From Halalkalibacter wakoensis JCM 9140 (GTDB lineage Bacteria; Bacillota; Bacilli; Bacillales; Bacillaceae_D): DNA of 64,000 nucleotides. How positions within the stretch are numbered: position 1 is the first letter of the stretch; each line of letters opens with the position of its first letter. Where the stretch lies: assembly GCF_000513095.1 (NCBI RefSeq), contig NZ_BAUT01000011.1:1-64000 (forward strand). The letters are read 5' to 3'. A model generated the notes under the pieces. The model did not search any database. It had not been told where the DNA came from and was given only the letters and a program-made list of their open reading frames with translations. Below, piece by piece: positions 18,891 through 27,376 of the stretch. The position numbers and the translations under genes are program-made.

Positions 18891-19015
18891 TAAGAAGTTA
18901 TTTTTGTTCGGTCTGTTGAGGAAGATAAGTATTTAAACTTTTCGCCTTTGATATCTAACTTGAGCATCTATAGTAATAAACAGTGGACTAGGTTCCACAT
19001 AAGGAGATTAATCAT

Positions 19016-19216
19016 ATGCAACAAGGTACAGTAAAATGGTTCAATGCAGAAAAAGGATTTGGATTTATTGAAATCGAAGGTGGAGATGATGTATTCGTAC
19101 ATTTCTCAGCTATCCAAGGCGAAGGATTTAAATCATTAGACGAAGGCCAAGCAGTAACATTTGATACTGAACAAGGTCAACGTGGACTTCAAGCAGTTAA
19201 CGTTAACAAAGCATAA
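19016..19216 (+). CDS. CspA-family cold-shock protein
   Basis: A 66-residue single cold-shock domain with RNP1 KGFGFIE and RNP2 VFVHFSAI, the aromatic nucleic-acid-binding surface of the family, and the usual length. It binds single-stranded RNA and DNA as a chaperone and antiterminator at low temperature. AAGGAG precedes the ATG. A DEAD-box helicase gene follows, and both belong to the cold/RNA-structure response, although a terminator lies between them. Confidence 0.95.
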   Translation: MQQGTVKWFNAEKGFGFIEIEGGDDVFVHFSAIQGEGFKSLDEGQAVTFDTEQGQRGLQAVNVNKA

Positions 19217-19222
19217 TGATTG

Positions 19223-19254
19223 AAAAAGGACTCTATTGTAGAGTCCTTTTTGTT
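19223..19254 (+). terminator. Terminator of the cold-shock gene
   Basis: A perfect 13-bp stem, AAAAAGGACTCTA with TAGAGTCCTTTTT (19223-19235 and 19239-19251), with a 3-nt loop. Confidence 0.9.
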
Positions 19255-19345
19255 TTGGTTAAAAAAGGGCTCCAAATTAAGGTTTGTGTATACGATGACT
19301 TCACGGAGAGAAATCTAATATTAGTCTAAAAAAAGAGGTAACGAC

Positions 19346-20791
19346 ATGAGCGAACGAAATTTTGATGAATATCATTTAAGTGAAGAAATAACACGCGCAC
19401 TTCGTGTAATGAAATTTGAAAAGCCTACAGAGGTGCAAAGGAAAGTAATACCAAAGGCGCTTGAAAAGTCTGATCTTGTTGTGAAATCACAAACAGGAAG
19501 CGGGAAGACAGCAGCCTTTGGTGTTCCTGTATGCGAATTGATCGAATGGGAAGAGAGAAAGCCTCAAGCCTTAATTCTGACCCCGACTCGTGAACTTGCT
19601 GCTCAAGTGCGCGAAGATATTACGAATATTGGTCGATTTAAACGAATAAAAGCTTTGGCGTTGTACGGGAAAGAGCCGTTTTCAAAACAAAAAGAAGAAT
19701 TAAAACAAAAAACACATGTTGTCGTTGGGACACCTGGTCGTGTCATGGACCATATTGAACGGGGAACGCTCGATGTAGCGAAAATAACCCATTTGGTTAT
19801 TGATGAAGCGGATGAGATGTTGAATATGGGCTTCATTGACGACGTAGAAGCGATCGTCAAACAACTACCTTCCAATCGAGTGACGATGGTGTTTTCAGCT
19901 ACATTGCCTAAAGACGTTGAAAGCTTGTGCCATAAGTACATGAACGATCCCATCAATATTGAAAGAGTAGCGTCAGGAATCACTACATCTACAGTCGAAC
20001 ATCAATTAATAGAAGTGAGAGAAGAAGGAAAATCGGCATTGCTACAAGATGTCACAACGATTGAAAATCCTGATAGTTGCATGATTTTCTGTAATACAAA
20101 AGAACAGGTTGATCAAGTATTTGCTTCATTAGAGCATGCTGGTTACCATTGTGAGAAGCTTCATGGGGGCTTAGAGCAAGAAGAGCGCTTTGCGGTTATG
20201 AAGGGATTTAGAGCTGGAGACTTCCGTTATCTTGTCGCAACGGATGTAGCAGCAAGAGGAATTGATATTGATAATGTAACGTTGGTGATTAATTATGATG
20301 TACCGATGGAAAAGGAGAGTTACGTCCATCGAACAGGAAGAACGGGTCGCGCTGGCAATGCTGGAACAGCGATTACATTTGCAACTCCAAATGATGGGAA
20401 ATACATTAAGTTAATTGAAAGATATATTGGTTTTGATATTCCTGAAGTTGACATTCCAAGTCAACATGAAGTGATTGCAGCAAGAGCAGCATTTGAAGAG
20501 AAGATGAGCGTACGTCGAATTGTAAAAAACAATAAAACAGAACGCATCAACCAAGATATTATGAAGCTTCATTTTACGGGCGGGAAAAAGAAGAAGCTTC
20601 GAGCTGTCGATTTTGTCGGAACCATTGCTAAAATTCCGGGGGTGACTGCTGAAGATATTGGCATTATTACCATTCAGGATACCTTAACATATGTCGATGT
20701 TTTAAACGGAAAAGGTTCGTTAGTGTTGCAAGCAATGGAGAATACAACCATCAAAGGCAAGAAATTAAAAGTCAGCAAGGCGATTAAATAG
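19346..20791 (+). CDS. dbpA: DEAD-box ATP-dependent RNA helicase DbpA (YxiN-like)
   Basis: A 481-residue DEAD-box helicase. Motifs in order are Q-motif [11 protein letters not shown], Walker [11 protein letters not shown] (motif I), PTRELAAQ (Ia), TPGRVMDH (Ib), DEADEML (II), FSATLP (III), [10 protein letters not shown] (V) and [10 protein letters not shown] (VI). The C-terminal 75 residues (from about 405) form the DbpA RNA-binding domain that recognises hairpin 92 of 23S rRNA in DbpA/YxiN. It should act late in 50S subunit assembly. AAAGAGG precedes the ATG. A terminator follows. Confidence 0.92.
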   Translation: MSERNFDEYHLSEEITRALRVMKFEKPTEVQRKVIPKALEKSDLVVKSQTGSGKTAAFGVPVCELIEWEERKPQALILTPTRELAAQVREDITNIGRFKRIKALALYGKEPFSKQKEELKQKTHVVVGTPGRVMDHIERGTLDVAKITHLVIDEADEMLNMGFIDDVEAIVKQLPSNRVTMVFSATLPKDVESLCHKYMNDPINIERVASGITTSTVEHQLIEVREEGKSALLQDVTTIENPDSCMIFCNTKEQVDQVFASLEHAGYHCEKLHGGLEQEERFAVMKGFRAGDFRYLVATDVAARGIDIDNVTLVINYDVPMEKESYVHRTGRTGRAGNAGTAITFATPNDGKYIKLIERYIGFDIPEVDIPSQHEVIAARAAFEEKMSVRRIVKNNKTERINQDIMKLHFTGGKKKKLRAVDFVGTIAKIPGVTAEDIGIITIQDTLTYVDVLNGKGSLVLQAMENTTIKGKKLKVSKAIK

Positions 20792-20800
20792 GTTAAGCAA

Positions 20801-20833
20801 AAAGGTAGTGATCCAACTAGGATCACTACCTTT
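20801..20833. terminator. Bidirectional terminator
   Basis: A perfect 14-bp stem, AAAGGTAGTGATCC with GGATCACTACCTTT, and a 5-nt loop, between the convergent dbpA and alsT-type genes. Confidence 0.9.
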
Positions 20834-20853
20834 ATTAATAAAAATGGTTCAAC

Positions 20854-22281
20854 CTAAAGCTCTTCTTTCTGATTGTGATCACTCTTTTGCCAGTGTTCAA
20901 CGTTTTTCAGTCCGGGGATACTGCTAGCTACAAATTTAGGGTTTTTACCTGCTTTTCGTTGTTTTCCATAATCAGATAGAGCAGCAAAGGCAAATTTTCC
21001 TAAAAGGAAGATAACCAAGATGTTCATCAAAGCCATCAATCCCATTGTAAAATCGGCCATATCCCAAACAAGGTAAAATTCAGCTGTTGCTCCAAATAGA
21101 ACCATGGCAATTACCGCTAAACGGTAAATCATAATAGACAGTTTACTCTTTTTGATAAACTCAATATTCGTTTCCCCATAGTAATAGTTTCCGATGATAG
21201 AGCTGAAAGCAAATAAGAAAATCGCAATGGCTACAAAGATACTAGCCCATTCACCCATTTGCGAAGCTAGCGCATTTTGAGTTAATTCAATTCCGACCAT
21301 TCCGTTTGCGAAATCACCTGAAATAAGGATGATAAATGCGGTTGCACTACAAATAATTAATGTATCAACAAATACGCCTAATGATTGAATCAATCCTTGT
21401 TTTGCTGGATGGCTAACGTTTGCTGTTGCAGCAGCGTTCGGCGCACTACCCATACCAGCTTCATTTGAGAACAATCCACGCTTGATTCCCATCATCATCG
21501 CAGCGCCGATTCCTCCACCAATGGCTTGCTCTAAGCCAAAGGCACTTTTGAATATCAACATAAACACACTAGGAATCGCTGTTAAATTCATCAGAACGAC
21601 AATGAGAGCAACAAATAAGTAAATTAAGGCCATCACAGGAACTACGACGGCTGTTACTTTCGCAATTCGGTGTACACCACCAAAAATAATAACAGCTGTT
21701 AAAATGGCAATAATAACTCCAATTGTAAACGTGTTGGAACCGAAGGCACTATTCATGGCCATCGAGATCGTATTCGATTGAACCGAGTTAAAAACAAGTC
21801 CAAAACAGAACGTAATAAGAACAGCGAAAATGATTCCGAGCCATCTAGCGCCTAATGCTTTTTCCATGTAATAAGCTGGTCCACCTCGGAAGCTATCCCC
21901 ATCTTTTACTTTATAAATTTGTGCTAACGTGCTTTCAACAAAAGCGGTTGCTGCCCCTAAGAGAGCAATCAGCCACATCCAAAAAATAGCACCTGGTCCT
22001 CCAAGAGCAATGGCTGAAGCTACCCCAGCTAGGTTTCCTGTTCCAACTCTTGAAGCAGTACTAATGCAAAAGGCTTGGAAACTTGATACGGTTTTCTTTC
22101 CCGTTTGGATCGTCTCTTTATCCGTTAAAAGGCGGAACATTTCACCGATGTATTTGAACTGAACAAAGCCAGAAGCAATCGTGAAGTAGGCACCCGCTGC
22201 TATTAGTAGAGCAATCAATAGATAGCTCCAAAGGATGTCATTTCCTACTGATACGATCGTTTCAATAAATGCTGTCATCAT
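20854..22281 (-). CDS. alsT: Na+:alanine/amino-acid symporter (AGCS family, AlsT-like)
   Basis: A 475-residue transporter of the alanine/glycine:cation symporter family with about 10-11 hydrophobic segments. Family signatures include FQAFCISTASRVGTGNLAGVASAIALGGPGA near residue 68, GGPAYYMEKALG, and KRGLFSNEAGMGSAPNAAATA near 270. It couples uptake of alanine, glycine or glutamine to Na+. An AAGGAGAG site lies about 10 nt before two adjacent ATGs. It is the first of four neighbouring amino-acid transporter genes. The 228 bp to the divergent next gene are very AT-rich with no clear operator. Confidence 0.9.
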   Translation of the reverse strand: MMTAFIETIVSVGNDILWSYLLIALLIAAGAYFTIASGFVQFKYIGEMFRLLTDKETIQTGKKTVSSFQAFCISTASRVGTGNLAGVASAIALGGPGAIFWMWLIALLGAATAFVESTLAQIYKVKDGDSFRGGPAYYMEKALGARWLGIIFAVLITFCFGLVFNSVQSNTISMAMNSAFGSNTFTIGVIIAILTAVIIFGGVHRIAKVTAVVVPVMALIYLFVALIVVLMNLTAIPSVFMLIFKSAFGLEQAIGGGIGAAMMMGIKRGLFSNEAGMGSAPNAAATANVSHPAKQGLIQSLGVFVDTLIICSATAFIILISGDFANGMVGIELTQNALASQMGEWASIFVAIAIFLFAFSSIIGNYYYGETNIEFIKKSKLSIMIYRLAVIAMVLFGATAEFYLVWDMADFTMGLMALMNILVIFLLGKFAFAALSDYGKQRKAGKNPKFVASSIPGLKNVEHWQKSDHNQKEEL

Positions 22282-22509
22282 CTGACGTCATCTCTCCTTA
22301 TAAGTTTTCTAGTAAAGTAAATTACTAATGAGTAACTCTACTATTATAATACAAAGTGAGCGAAAAGCTAGAGTGAAGCGTACGGGATTCGCTGTTTTGA
22401 TGCTTAATAAAGAACTTTTGTTTCAAAATACGAGATATTACAGTTAATCTATGTTATTGTTTTAAAATATATTTTTTATATTACTATATTTTGTTGGAAG
22501 GAATCGATT

Positions 22510-23850
22510 ATGTCACAAGAGCAATGGAATTCGAAAGTAGGTTTTATTTTTGCAGCAGCAGGGTCTGCTATTGGGTTAGGAGCCATATGGAAATTCCCGT
22601 ATGTAGCTGGAACAGGGGGAGGAGGGGCTTTTTTCCTTGTCTTTTTGTTATTTACGTTATTATTAGGAGCTCCACTTTTATTGGGGGAATTCGTTATTGG
22701 CCGCAAATCGCAAAGTGATGCGGTTACAGCTTATCAGAAACTAGCTCCGAATTCTTATTGGGGAATAGTTGGAAAATTAGGGGTTGTTACTTGTTTTATC
22801 TTATTGTCTTTTTATAGTGTCGTTGGAGGATGGATCATACTTTATTTATTCGAGGCAATAAGAGGTGGACTCAACGGGTTATCTCCTGAGCAGTTTGGCT
22901 CGTTGTTTGGTGAGATGATTTCAAACCCACTGCCGACTTTGCTTGCTCAATTTCTTTTTATCGTCATGACAATTTTGGTCGTTGCAAAAGGGGTTCAACA
23001 AGGGATTGAAAAAGCGAGTAAAATAATGATGCCGGCCTTATTTATTCTTTTTCTACTACTCGTTTTTCGTTCTATTAGTTTAGAAGGAGCAAGTGAAGGA
23101 ATTACGTTCTTTTTATATCCTGATTTCACTAAGTTAACATCCGAGATCATTTTATTAGCGTTAGGGCAGGCATTTTTCACCTTGTCGCTTGGGGTATCAG
23201 CAATGGTAACATATGCGTCGTATTTGCCGAAAACACATAATCTACCTAAATCGGTGTTTTCGATTATCTTCATGAATATTTTCATCGTTCTACTAGCAGG
23301 GTTGGCGATTTTTCCAGGGGTATTCTCGTTTGGAATGGAGCCTGATGCGGGACCGGTGTTGATTTTTTCCGTATTGCCAGCGGTATTTAGTCAAATGCAA
23401 TTTGGAATGGTTTTCTTTATTGCCTTTTTACTTTTGTTTTTATTTGCTGCTTTAACTTCGGCCTTTTCAATGGTTGAAATTATCGTGGCAGCAATGACGA
23501 GAAAAGATCAGTCAAAACGAAAAAAAGTGACATGGACCGTTGGAATATTGATTTTTATTGTAGGTATTCCATCATGTTTATCGTACGGGGTATTGTCTGA
23601 TGTTTTGGTATTCAATGTCACGATTTTTGACTTGTTTGATTTTGCTGTGAGCAATGTATTTATTCCACTAGGTGCGTTATTGATCTCCATTTTTATCCCG
23701 TTAAAACTATCAAAGAGGGAATTGATGGAAGAGATAGCACTTGGATCACAAAAGCGGAAAATATTCTTTTCAGTCTGGTATTACTTACTGAAATATTTCA
23801 CTCCAGCTGCCATTGTTCTTGTGTTTATGGATGTGTTAGGAGTTTTATAG
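22510..23850 (+). CDS. Neurotransmitter:sodium symporter family transporter (LeuT-like)
   Basis: A 446-residue LeuT-fold transporter. [30 protein letters not shown] in helix 1 is the canonical Na+/substrate-binding start of the family, and [27 protein letters not shown] is helix 2. Around 11 hydrophobic segments are visible, the usual number for bacterial members. It would import an amino acid with Na+. The ATG at 22510 follows GTTGGAAGGAA. A terminator hairpin follows the stop. It is divergent from the AGCS gene. Confidence 0.9.
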   Translation: MSQEQWNSKVGFIFAAAGSAIGLGAIWKFPYVAGTGGGGAFFLVFLLFTLLLGAPLLLGEFVIGRKSQSDAVTAYQKLAPNSYWGIVGKLGVVTCFILLSFYSVVGGWIILYLFEAIRGGLNGLSPEQFGSLFGEMISNPLPTLLAQFLFIVMTILVVAKGVQQGIEKASKIMMPALFILFLLLVFRSISLEGASEGITFFLYPDFTKLTSEIILLALGQAFFTLSLGVSAMVTYASYLPKTHNLPKSVFSIIFMNIFIVLLAGLAIFPGVFSFGMEPDAGPVLIFSVLPAVFSQMQFGMVFFIAFLLLFLFAALTSAFSMVEIIVAAMTRKDQSKRKKVTWTVGILIFIVGIPSCLSYGVLSDVLVFNVTIFDLFDFAVSNVFIPLGALLISIFIPLKLSKRELMEEIALGSQKRKIFFSVWYYLLKYFTPAAIVLVFMDVLGVL

Positions 23851-23853
23851 GGG

Positions 23854-23889
23854 GAAGGGAAGCGCCTTTTAGGGTTGCTTTCCTTTTTT
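23854..23889 (+). terminator. Terminator of the NSS transporter gene
   Basis: AAGGGAAGC and GCTTTCCTT pair (one G-T) around a short loop, followed by T residues. Confidence 0.7.
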
Positions 23890-23924
23890 GATAGGTGAAA
23901 AAAGAGCGATCATTATACACAAGA

Positions 23925-23951
23925 AAAAAGCACCTAATTCAGGTGCTTTTA
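23925..23951 (-). terminator. Terminator of the DAACS symporter locus
   Basis: AAAAAGCACCT and AGGTGCTTTT pair around AATTC just beyond the minus-strand stop at 23955. On the minus strand the stem ends in a T run. Confidence 0.8.
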
Positions 23952-23954
23952 CAC

Positions 23955-25117
23955 TTAACTCTCCAATTTATTCATTCGGTCAACTGAAGCGGAAATGGCT
24001 CCATCTCCGGTGACATTACATGCAGTACCGAAGCTATCTTGTGCAAGGTAAAGAGCGATCATTAACGTAATCATCGTTTGGTTAAAACCAAGCATGGTTT
24101 CCAATAAGCCTAATGCAGCCATAACGGCCCCGCCAGGAACCCCAGGAGCTGCTATCATTGTAATACCAAGCATAAAGATAAATGGAAGAACAGATGCAAT
24201 CGTAGGTGCGTCTCCCATAAGAAACATTATTGCCATCGCGCAACTAACGAGTGTAATCGTACTACCTGATAAATGAATCGTAGCTAGTAATGGAACTGTA
24301 AAATCGGCGGTTCTTTCTCGTACACCCATTTTTTTGTTTGTCTTAATGTAACAGGTATGGTTGATGCAGAAGATTGTGTTCCAAGTGCCGTGAAGTATGC
24401 TGGTAGCATTCCTTTTATCATCAGCAATGGGTTTCTCTTATTTAAGATCCCACTTCCTGTATATTGTAAAGACAACATGACAAGATGTAGAACAATGACT
24501 AAGATAAATACTTTTGCAAAAACAGACATAATTGTTTCTACTTGTCCTGCTTGGGACATATTAGCAAAAATGCCAAGAATATGAATTGGTAATAATGGAA
24601 TAATGATAGCCGTAATGACCTTCTCGATAATCCCTCTAAATTCAACTAGTACCTTTGTTAATGTGTCTCCCTTTATAACAGTGACCCCTAATCCTAATAG
24701 AAAAGCCAGTACCAAAGCTGACATCACACCCATGATCGCCGGCATTTCAACCGTGAAGAAGGAAGAAAGCAGCCCTTCTTCAGGATTTTCAAAAGTTGCT
24801 AGAACGCCATCAACCTGCAAAATAGAAGGATAGATGATAGAAGCTGCAAAAAAGGCTAGCAGACCAGCTATGATAGTAGAAAGATAAGCGAATCCAGCGG
24901 TTATCCCTAAAAGTTTACCCGCTCCCTTTCCAAGTTGCGCAATCCCTGGTGCAATAAATCCAATGATAATAAGCGGGATAATAAAACCTAAGAAATTCCC
25001 AAATAAGCCATTAAATGTAGCGAGTACTTTTACAGCCCAGTCGGGTGCTACCTTTCCGATTAAAATCCCAATAATGATGGCTAAAATAATTCGAGGCAAT
25101 AGTCCAAAATGTTTCAT
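23955..25117 (-). pseudogene. Dicarboxylate/amino-acid:cation symporter (DAACS), frameshifted
   Basis: The N-terminal two thirds (from the ATG at 25117) and the C-terminal third (to 23955) lie in different frames that meet around 24325-24335. Joined, they give one symporter of about 385 residues. It has multiple hydrophobic helices, QSSASTIPVTLRQTKK before the break, and VPGGAVMAALGLL and DSFGTACNVTGDGA after it, which match the HP2 and helix 8 substrate-site region of DAACS proteins. On the minus strand the break sits in ACA-AAA-AAA-TGG; one more A gives TKK-MGV and restores the frame. The same run is also a perfect A-AAA-AAA slippery heptamer. It could be a sequencing error, a real pseudogene, or rescued by slippage. 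Without its C-terminal third the transporter would not work. Confidence 0.8.
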
Positions 25118-25484
25118 CCTTCTTCTCCTAATCTATGAAAAAATTTATATTCTGAGATTATACAATAATTTTTTAGAATAGTTAATGAATTTTTTGTGCT
25201 TTTAACATTTGGATAAATGATATTGTTAAATGCCTATATAGAAGGGAATGTGGTGTTAACTGTTTGAGATGGAGTGGGATAAAGTAGATAGTTAATCTTT
25301 TTTTGCTATATTTTCTGAAAACGTATTGCGCTTTGATCTTTTTTTATGATATAGTATCCAGCGTTGCTTTAAAAAATATGAGTCTACGATGAATTTTTTG
25401 ATAAAAGGCAAAATTATAGAAAATTGTTTAATAAGTGACGATTTTGAGTTGGGAAGGTCCTTATAGGCAAAATGTAGGGAGAAG

Positions 25485-26846
25485 ATGAACGTGTCATCAA
25501 GAGTGTCATTCACAAGTTTTATCGCAGTAGGTTTTATGTTGTTTGCTTTATTTTTCGGAGCGGGAAATTTAATTTTTCCTGTCATGCTTGGCCAAATGGC
25601 TGGTGAGAATATTTTCTTAGCTAATGCTGGTTTTATAGTAACCGGAGTGGGGTTACCGATCCTTGGGGTATTGGCTTTGGCCTTTTCAGGAAAGAGTGAT
25701 TTGCAATCATTGGCAAGCCGCGTCCATCCAGTATATGGGTTGATTTTTACTGTCGCTCTTTACTTGGCGATTGGCCCGCTTTTTGCTATACCAAGAACGA
25801 ACACCGTTTCTTTTGAGATGGGAGTTCGACCATTTTTAGGTAACGCAGACAGTGCTTGGCCACTGATGCTATTTACAATTGCATTCTTTGGGATTTCGTT
25901 ATTTTTCTCGTTGCAATCTAGTAAGCTAGTCGATGTGATTGGGAAATTTTTAACACCGTTATTATTGGTTTTTATTGGAATTTTAATTGTTGTGGCTTTT
26001 GTAAACCCAATTGGTGATGTACAAGCACCAGTAGAATCATTTGTTGAGAACAGCTTTTTCAAAGGGTTCCAAGAAGGCTATTTAACGATGGATATGCTTG
26101 CTGCGTTTGTATTTGGTATTGTCATTATTAACATCATGAAGGAAAAAGGGATTACGACGAAAAAGGAAATGATGGTTTCCACATTGAAAGTAGCAGTCAT
26201 TGCAGGGGCGTTGCTTGCGATTATTTATTCGTCTTTAACGTATATGGGTGCGAAAAGTGTAATCGAGCTAGGTCATTTAGATAATGGGGGCGCGATTTTA
26301 GCGAGTATTTCAAGTTATTACTTTGGTTCATTTGGTAAAGTTGTGCTCGGTTTTATCGTGATTGCAGCTTGTTTAACAACGAGCATCGGTTTAATCACAT
26401 CGTGTGCATCTTATTTTAATAAAATTGTACCTAGGTTCACGTACAAAACGTGGGCGATTGTGTTCACGATTTTTAGTGCTGTGATTGCAAATGTCGGCTT
26501 GTCGACATTAATCTCGATTTCAGTTCCTGTGTTGTATATGCTCTATCCGCTAGCGATGTGTTTAATGGTCTTAACGTTTTTACATCCTTTCTTTAAAGGA
26601 AAGCAAAAAGTCTATCAGTTTAGTATTTTGTTTACGTTTGTTGTGAGTTTAGTGGAAGGATTAAATGCTGCAGGCCTTCAAATCGATGCCGTTCATCAGT
26701 TATTTACTGATTTTCTTCCATTATATACGGTTGGACTTGGGTGGGTCGTACCGGCTATTATTGGAGGGTTAATCGGGTTCTTCGTTGATTCAAATCCTAA
26801 AGGGGATATGAATCAGCCAATAGCTGAAGAGAAACAAATTGTGTGA
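25485..26846 (+). CDS. brnQ: Branched-chain amino-acid:cation symporter BrnQ
   Basis: A 453-residue LIVCS-family transporter with about 12 hydrophobic segments. The N-terminal FALFFGAGNLIFPVMLGQMAG is the diagnostic BrnQ segment, and AIGPLFAIPRTNTVSFEMG near residue 97 is also conserved. It imports leucine, isoleucine and valine with Na+ or H+. AGGGAGA precedes the ATG. A possible promoter is TTGCGC (25326) with an 18-bp spacer and TATAGT (25350), leaving a leader of about 120 nt in which I see no T-box or other known element. A terminator follows the stop. Confidence 0.92.
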   Translation: MNVSSRVSFTSFIAVGFMLFALFFGAGNLIFPVMLGQMAGENIFLANAGFIVTGVGLPILGVLALAFSGKSDLQSLASRVHPVYGLIFTVALYLAIGPLFAIPRTNTVSFEMGVRPFLGNADSAWPLMLFTIAFFGISLFFSLQSSKLVDVIGKFLTPLLLVFIGILIVVAFVNPIGDVQAPVESFVENSFFKGFQEGYLTMDMLAAFVFGIVIINIMKEKGITTKKEMMVSTLKVAVIAGALLAIIYSSLTYMGAKSVIELGHLDNGGAILASISSYYFGSFGKVVLGFIVIAACLTTSIGLITSCASYFNKIVPRFTYKTWAIVFTIFSAVIANVGLSTLISISVPVLYMLYPLAMCLMVLTFLHPFFKGKQKVYQFSILFTFVVSLVEGLNAAGLQIDAVHQLFTDFLPLYTVGLGWVVPAIIGGLIGFFVDSNPKGDMNQPIAEEKQIV

Positions 26847-26852
26847 GTAGAG

Positions 26853-26891
26853 AGCTATCTAATGCCTGAAAGGGTGTTAGGTAGTTTTTTT
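26853..26891 (+). terminator. Terminator of brnQ
   Basis: CTATCTAATGCC pairs with GGTGTTAGGTAG (two wobble or mismatch positions), followed by seven T. Confidence 0.75.
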
Positions 26892-26913
26892 GTGGGATGA
26901 GGGAAATGGCAGT

Positions 26914-27007
26914 GGACAATAAAGGAGGCGGAATGGACAATAAATGGTGAACCCTGGACAATAAATTCCTATTTGTGGACAATAAATTCAAAATCCTCGA
27001 CAATAAA
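26914..27007. repeat. Array 2: five GACAATAAA motifs at exact 21-bp spacing
   Basis: GACAATAAA starts at 26915, 26936, 26957, 26978 and 26999, again exactly 21 bp apart, with unrelated 12-nt spacers. The array lies after the brnQ terminator and before the c-di-GMP riboswitch transcript. Its copy number, period and orientation are the same as those of array 1 at 15443. Confidence 0.9.
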
Positions 27008-27204
27008 ACAGCCGATCTCTACCGATTTTATAGCTTTTTTTAAGTGAAAGAGCAGAAACACTGGAAATTTATGCGAGAAAAACAAAAAGAGCTAAATCTA
27101 GAAGAATATTTATTTCTTATTTCCAAAAATATGATATTATAGTGCTAGTCCTTTTGGAGGGATTCTCTGCCAGTTACTTTATCTTTTAACAATAAAATTA
27201 GATT

Positions 27205-27295
27205 ACCGTACGAAAAGGCAAACCTGTTGAAAAATAGGGACGCAAAGCCACGGGCCTAAAGCAAAAAGTGCAATGGCGGCTGGGTTACCGAACAA
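27205..27295 (+). promoter_or_regulatory. Cyclic-di-GMP-I (GEMM) riboswitch aptamer
   Basis: The conserved blocks of the class I c-di-GMP riboswitch occur in order: AAGGCAAACC (27215-27224), GAAA (about 27229), GGGACGCAAAGCC (27237-27249), GGGCCTAAA (27252-27260), then ATGGCGGCTGGGTTACCGA near 27273-27291. GEMM-I elements bind cyclic di-GMP and often control motility and chemotaxis genes. It lies directly before a terminator and a chemoreceptor gene. A TATTAT at 27135-27140 is a possible -10 element. Confidence 0.95.
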
Positions 27296-27327
27296 GTGGA
27301 CTTCCACCTTTTTCGGGTGGTTTTTTT
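27296..27327 (+). terminator. Riboswitch expression platform: terminator with alternative hairpin
   Basis: CCACC (27304-27308) pairs with GGTGG (27316-27320), followed by seven T. The same CCAC can instead pair with GTGG (27296-27299), which directly follows the aptamer. The two helices exclude each other, giving a simple transcription-termination switch. Which state ligand favours cannot be told by eye. Confidence 0.75.
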
Positions 27328-27376
27328 GTTTTCAATTTCTTTAACATCATGATTTAACAAAAAAGGAGAGTGTCTT

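Noticed and set aside
25132-25484. A T-box or leucine-responsive leader before brnQ
   Set aside because: No GGGTGGNACC motif or terminator lies in the leader. Only a plain promoter-like sequence is visible.
26797-27003. A minus-strand open frame through array 2 with a Leu-Leu-Ser heptad pattern
   Set aside because: The heptad pattern follows automatically from a 21-bp DNA repeat. The frame has no ribosome binding site and runs into the brnQ 3' end.
15443-27007. The two GACAATAAA arrays as CRISPR arrays
   Set aside because: The repeated part is only nine bases and the spacers only 12. CRISPR repeats are 23 bases or longer, and no cas gene is present.
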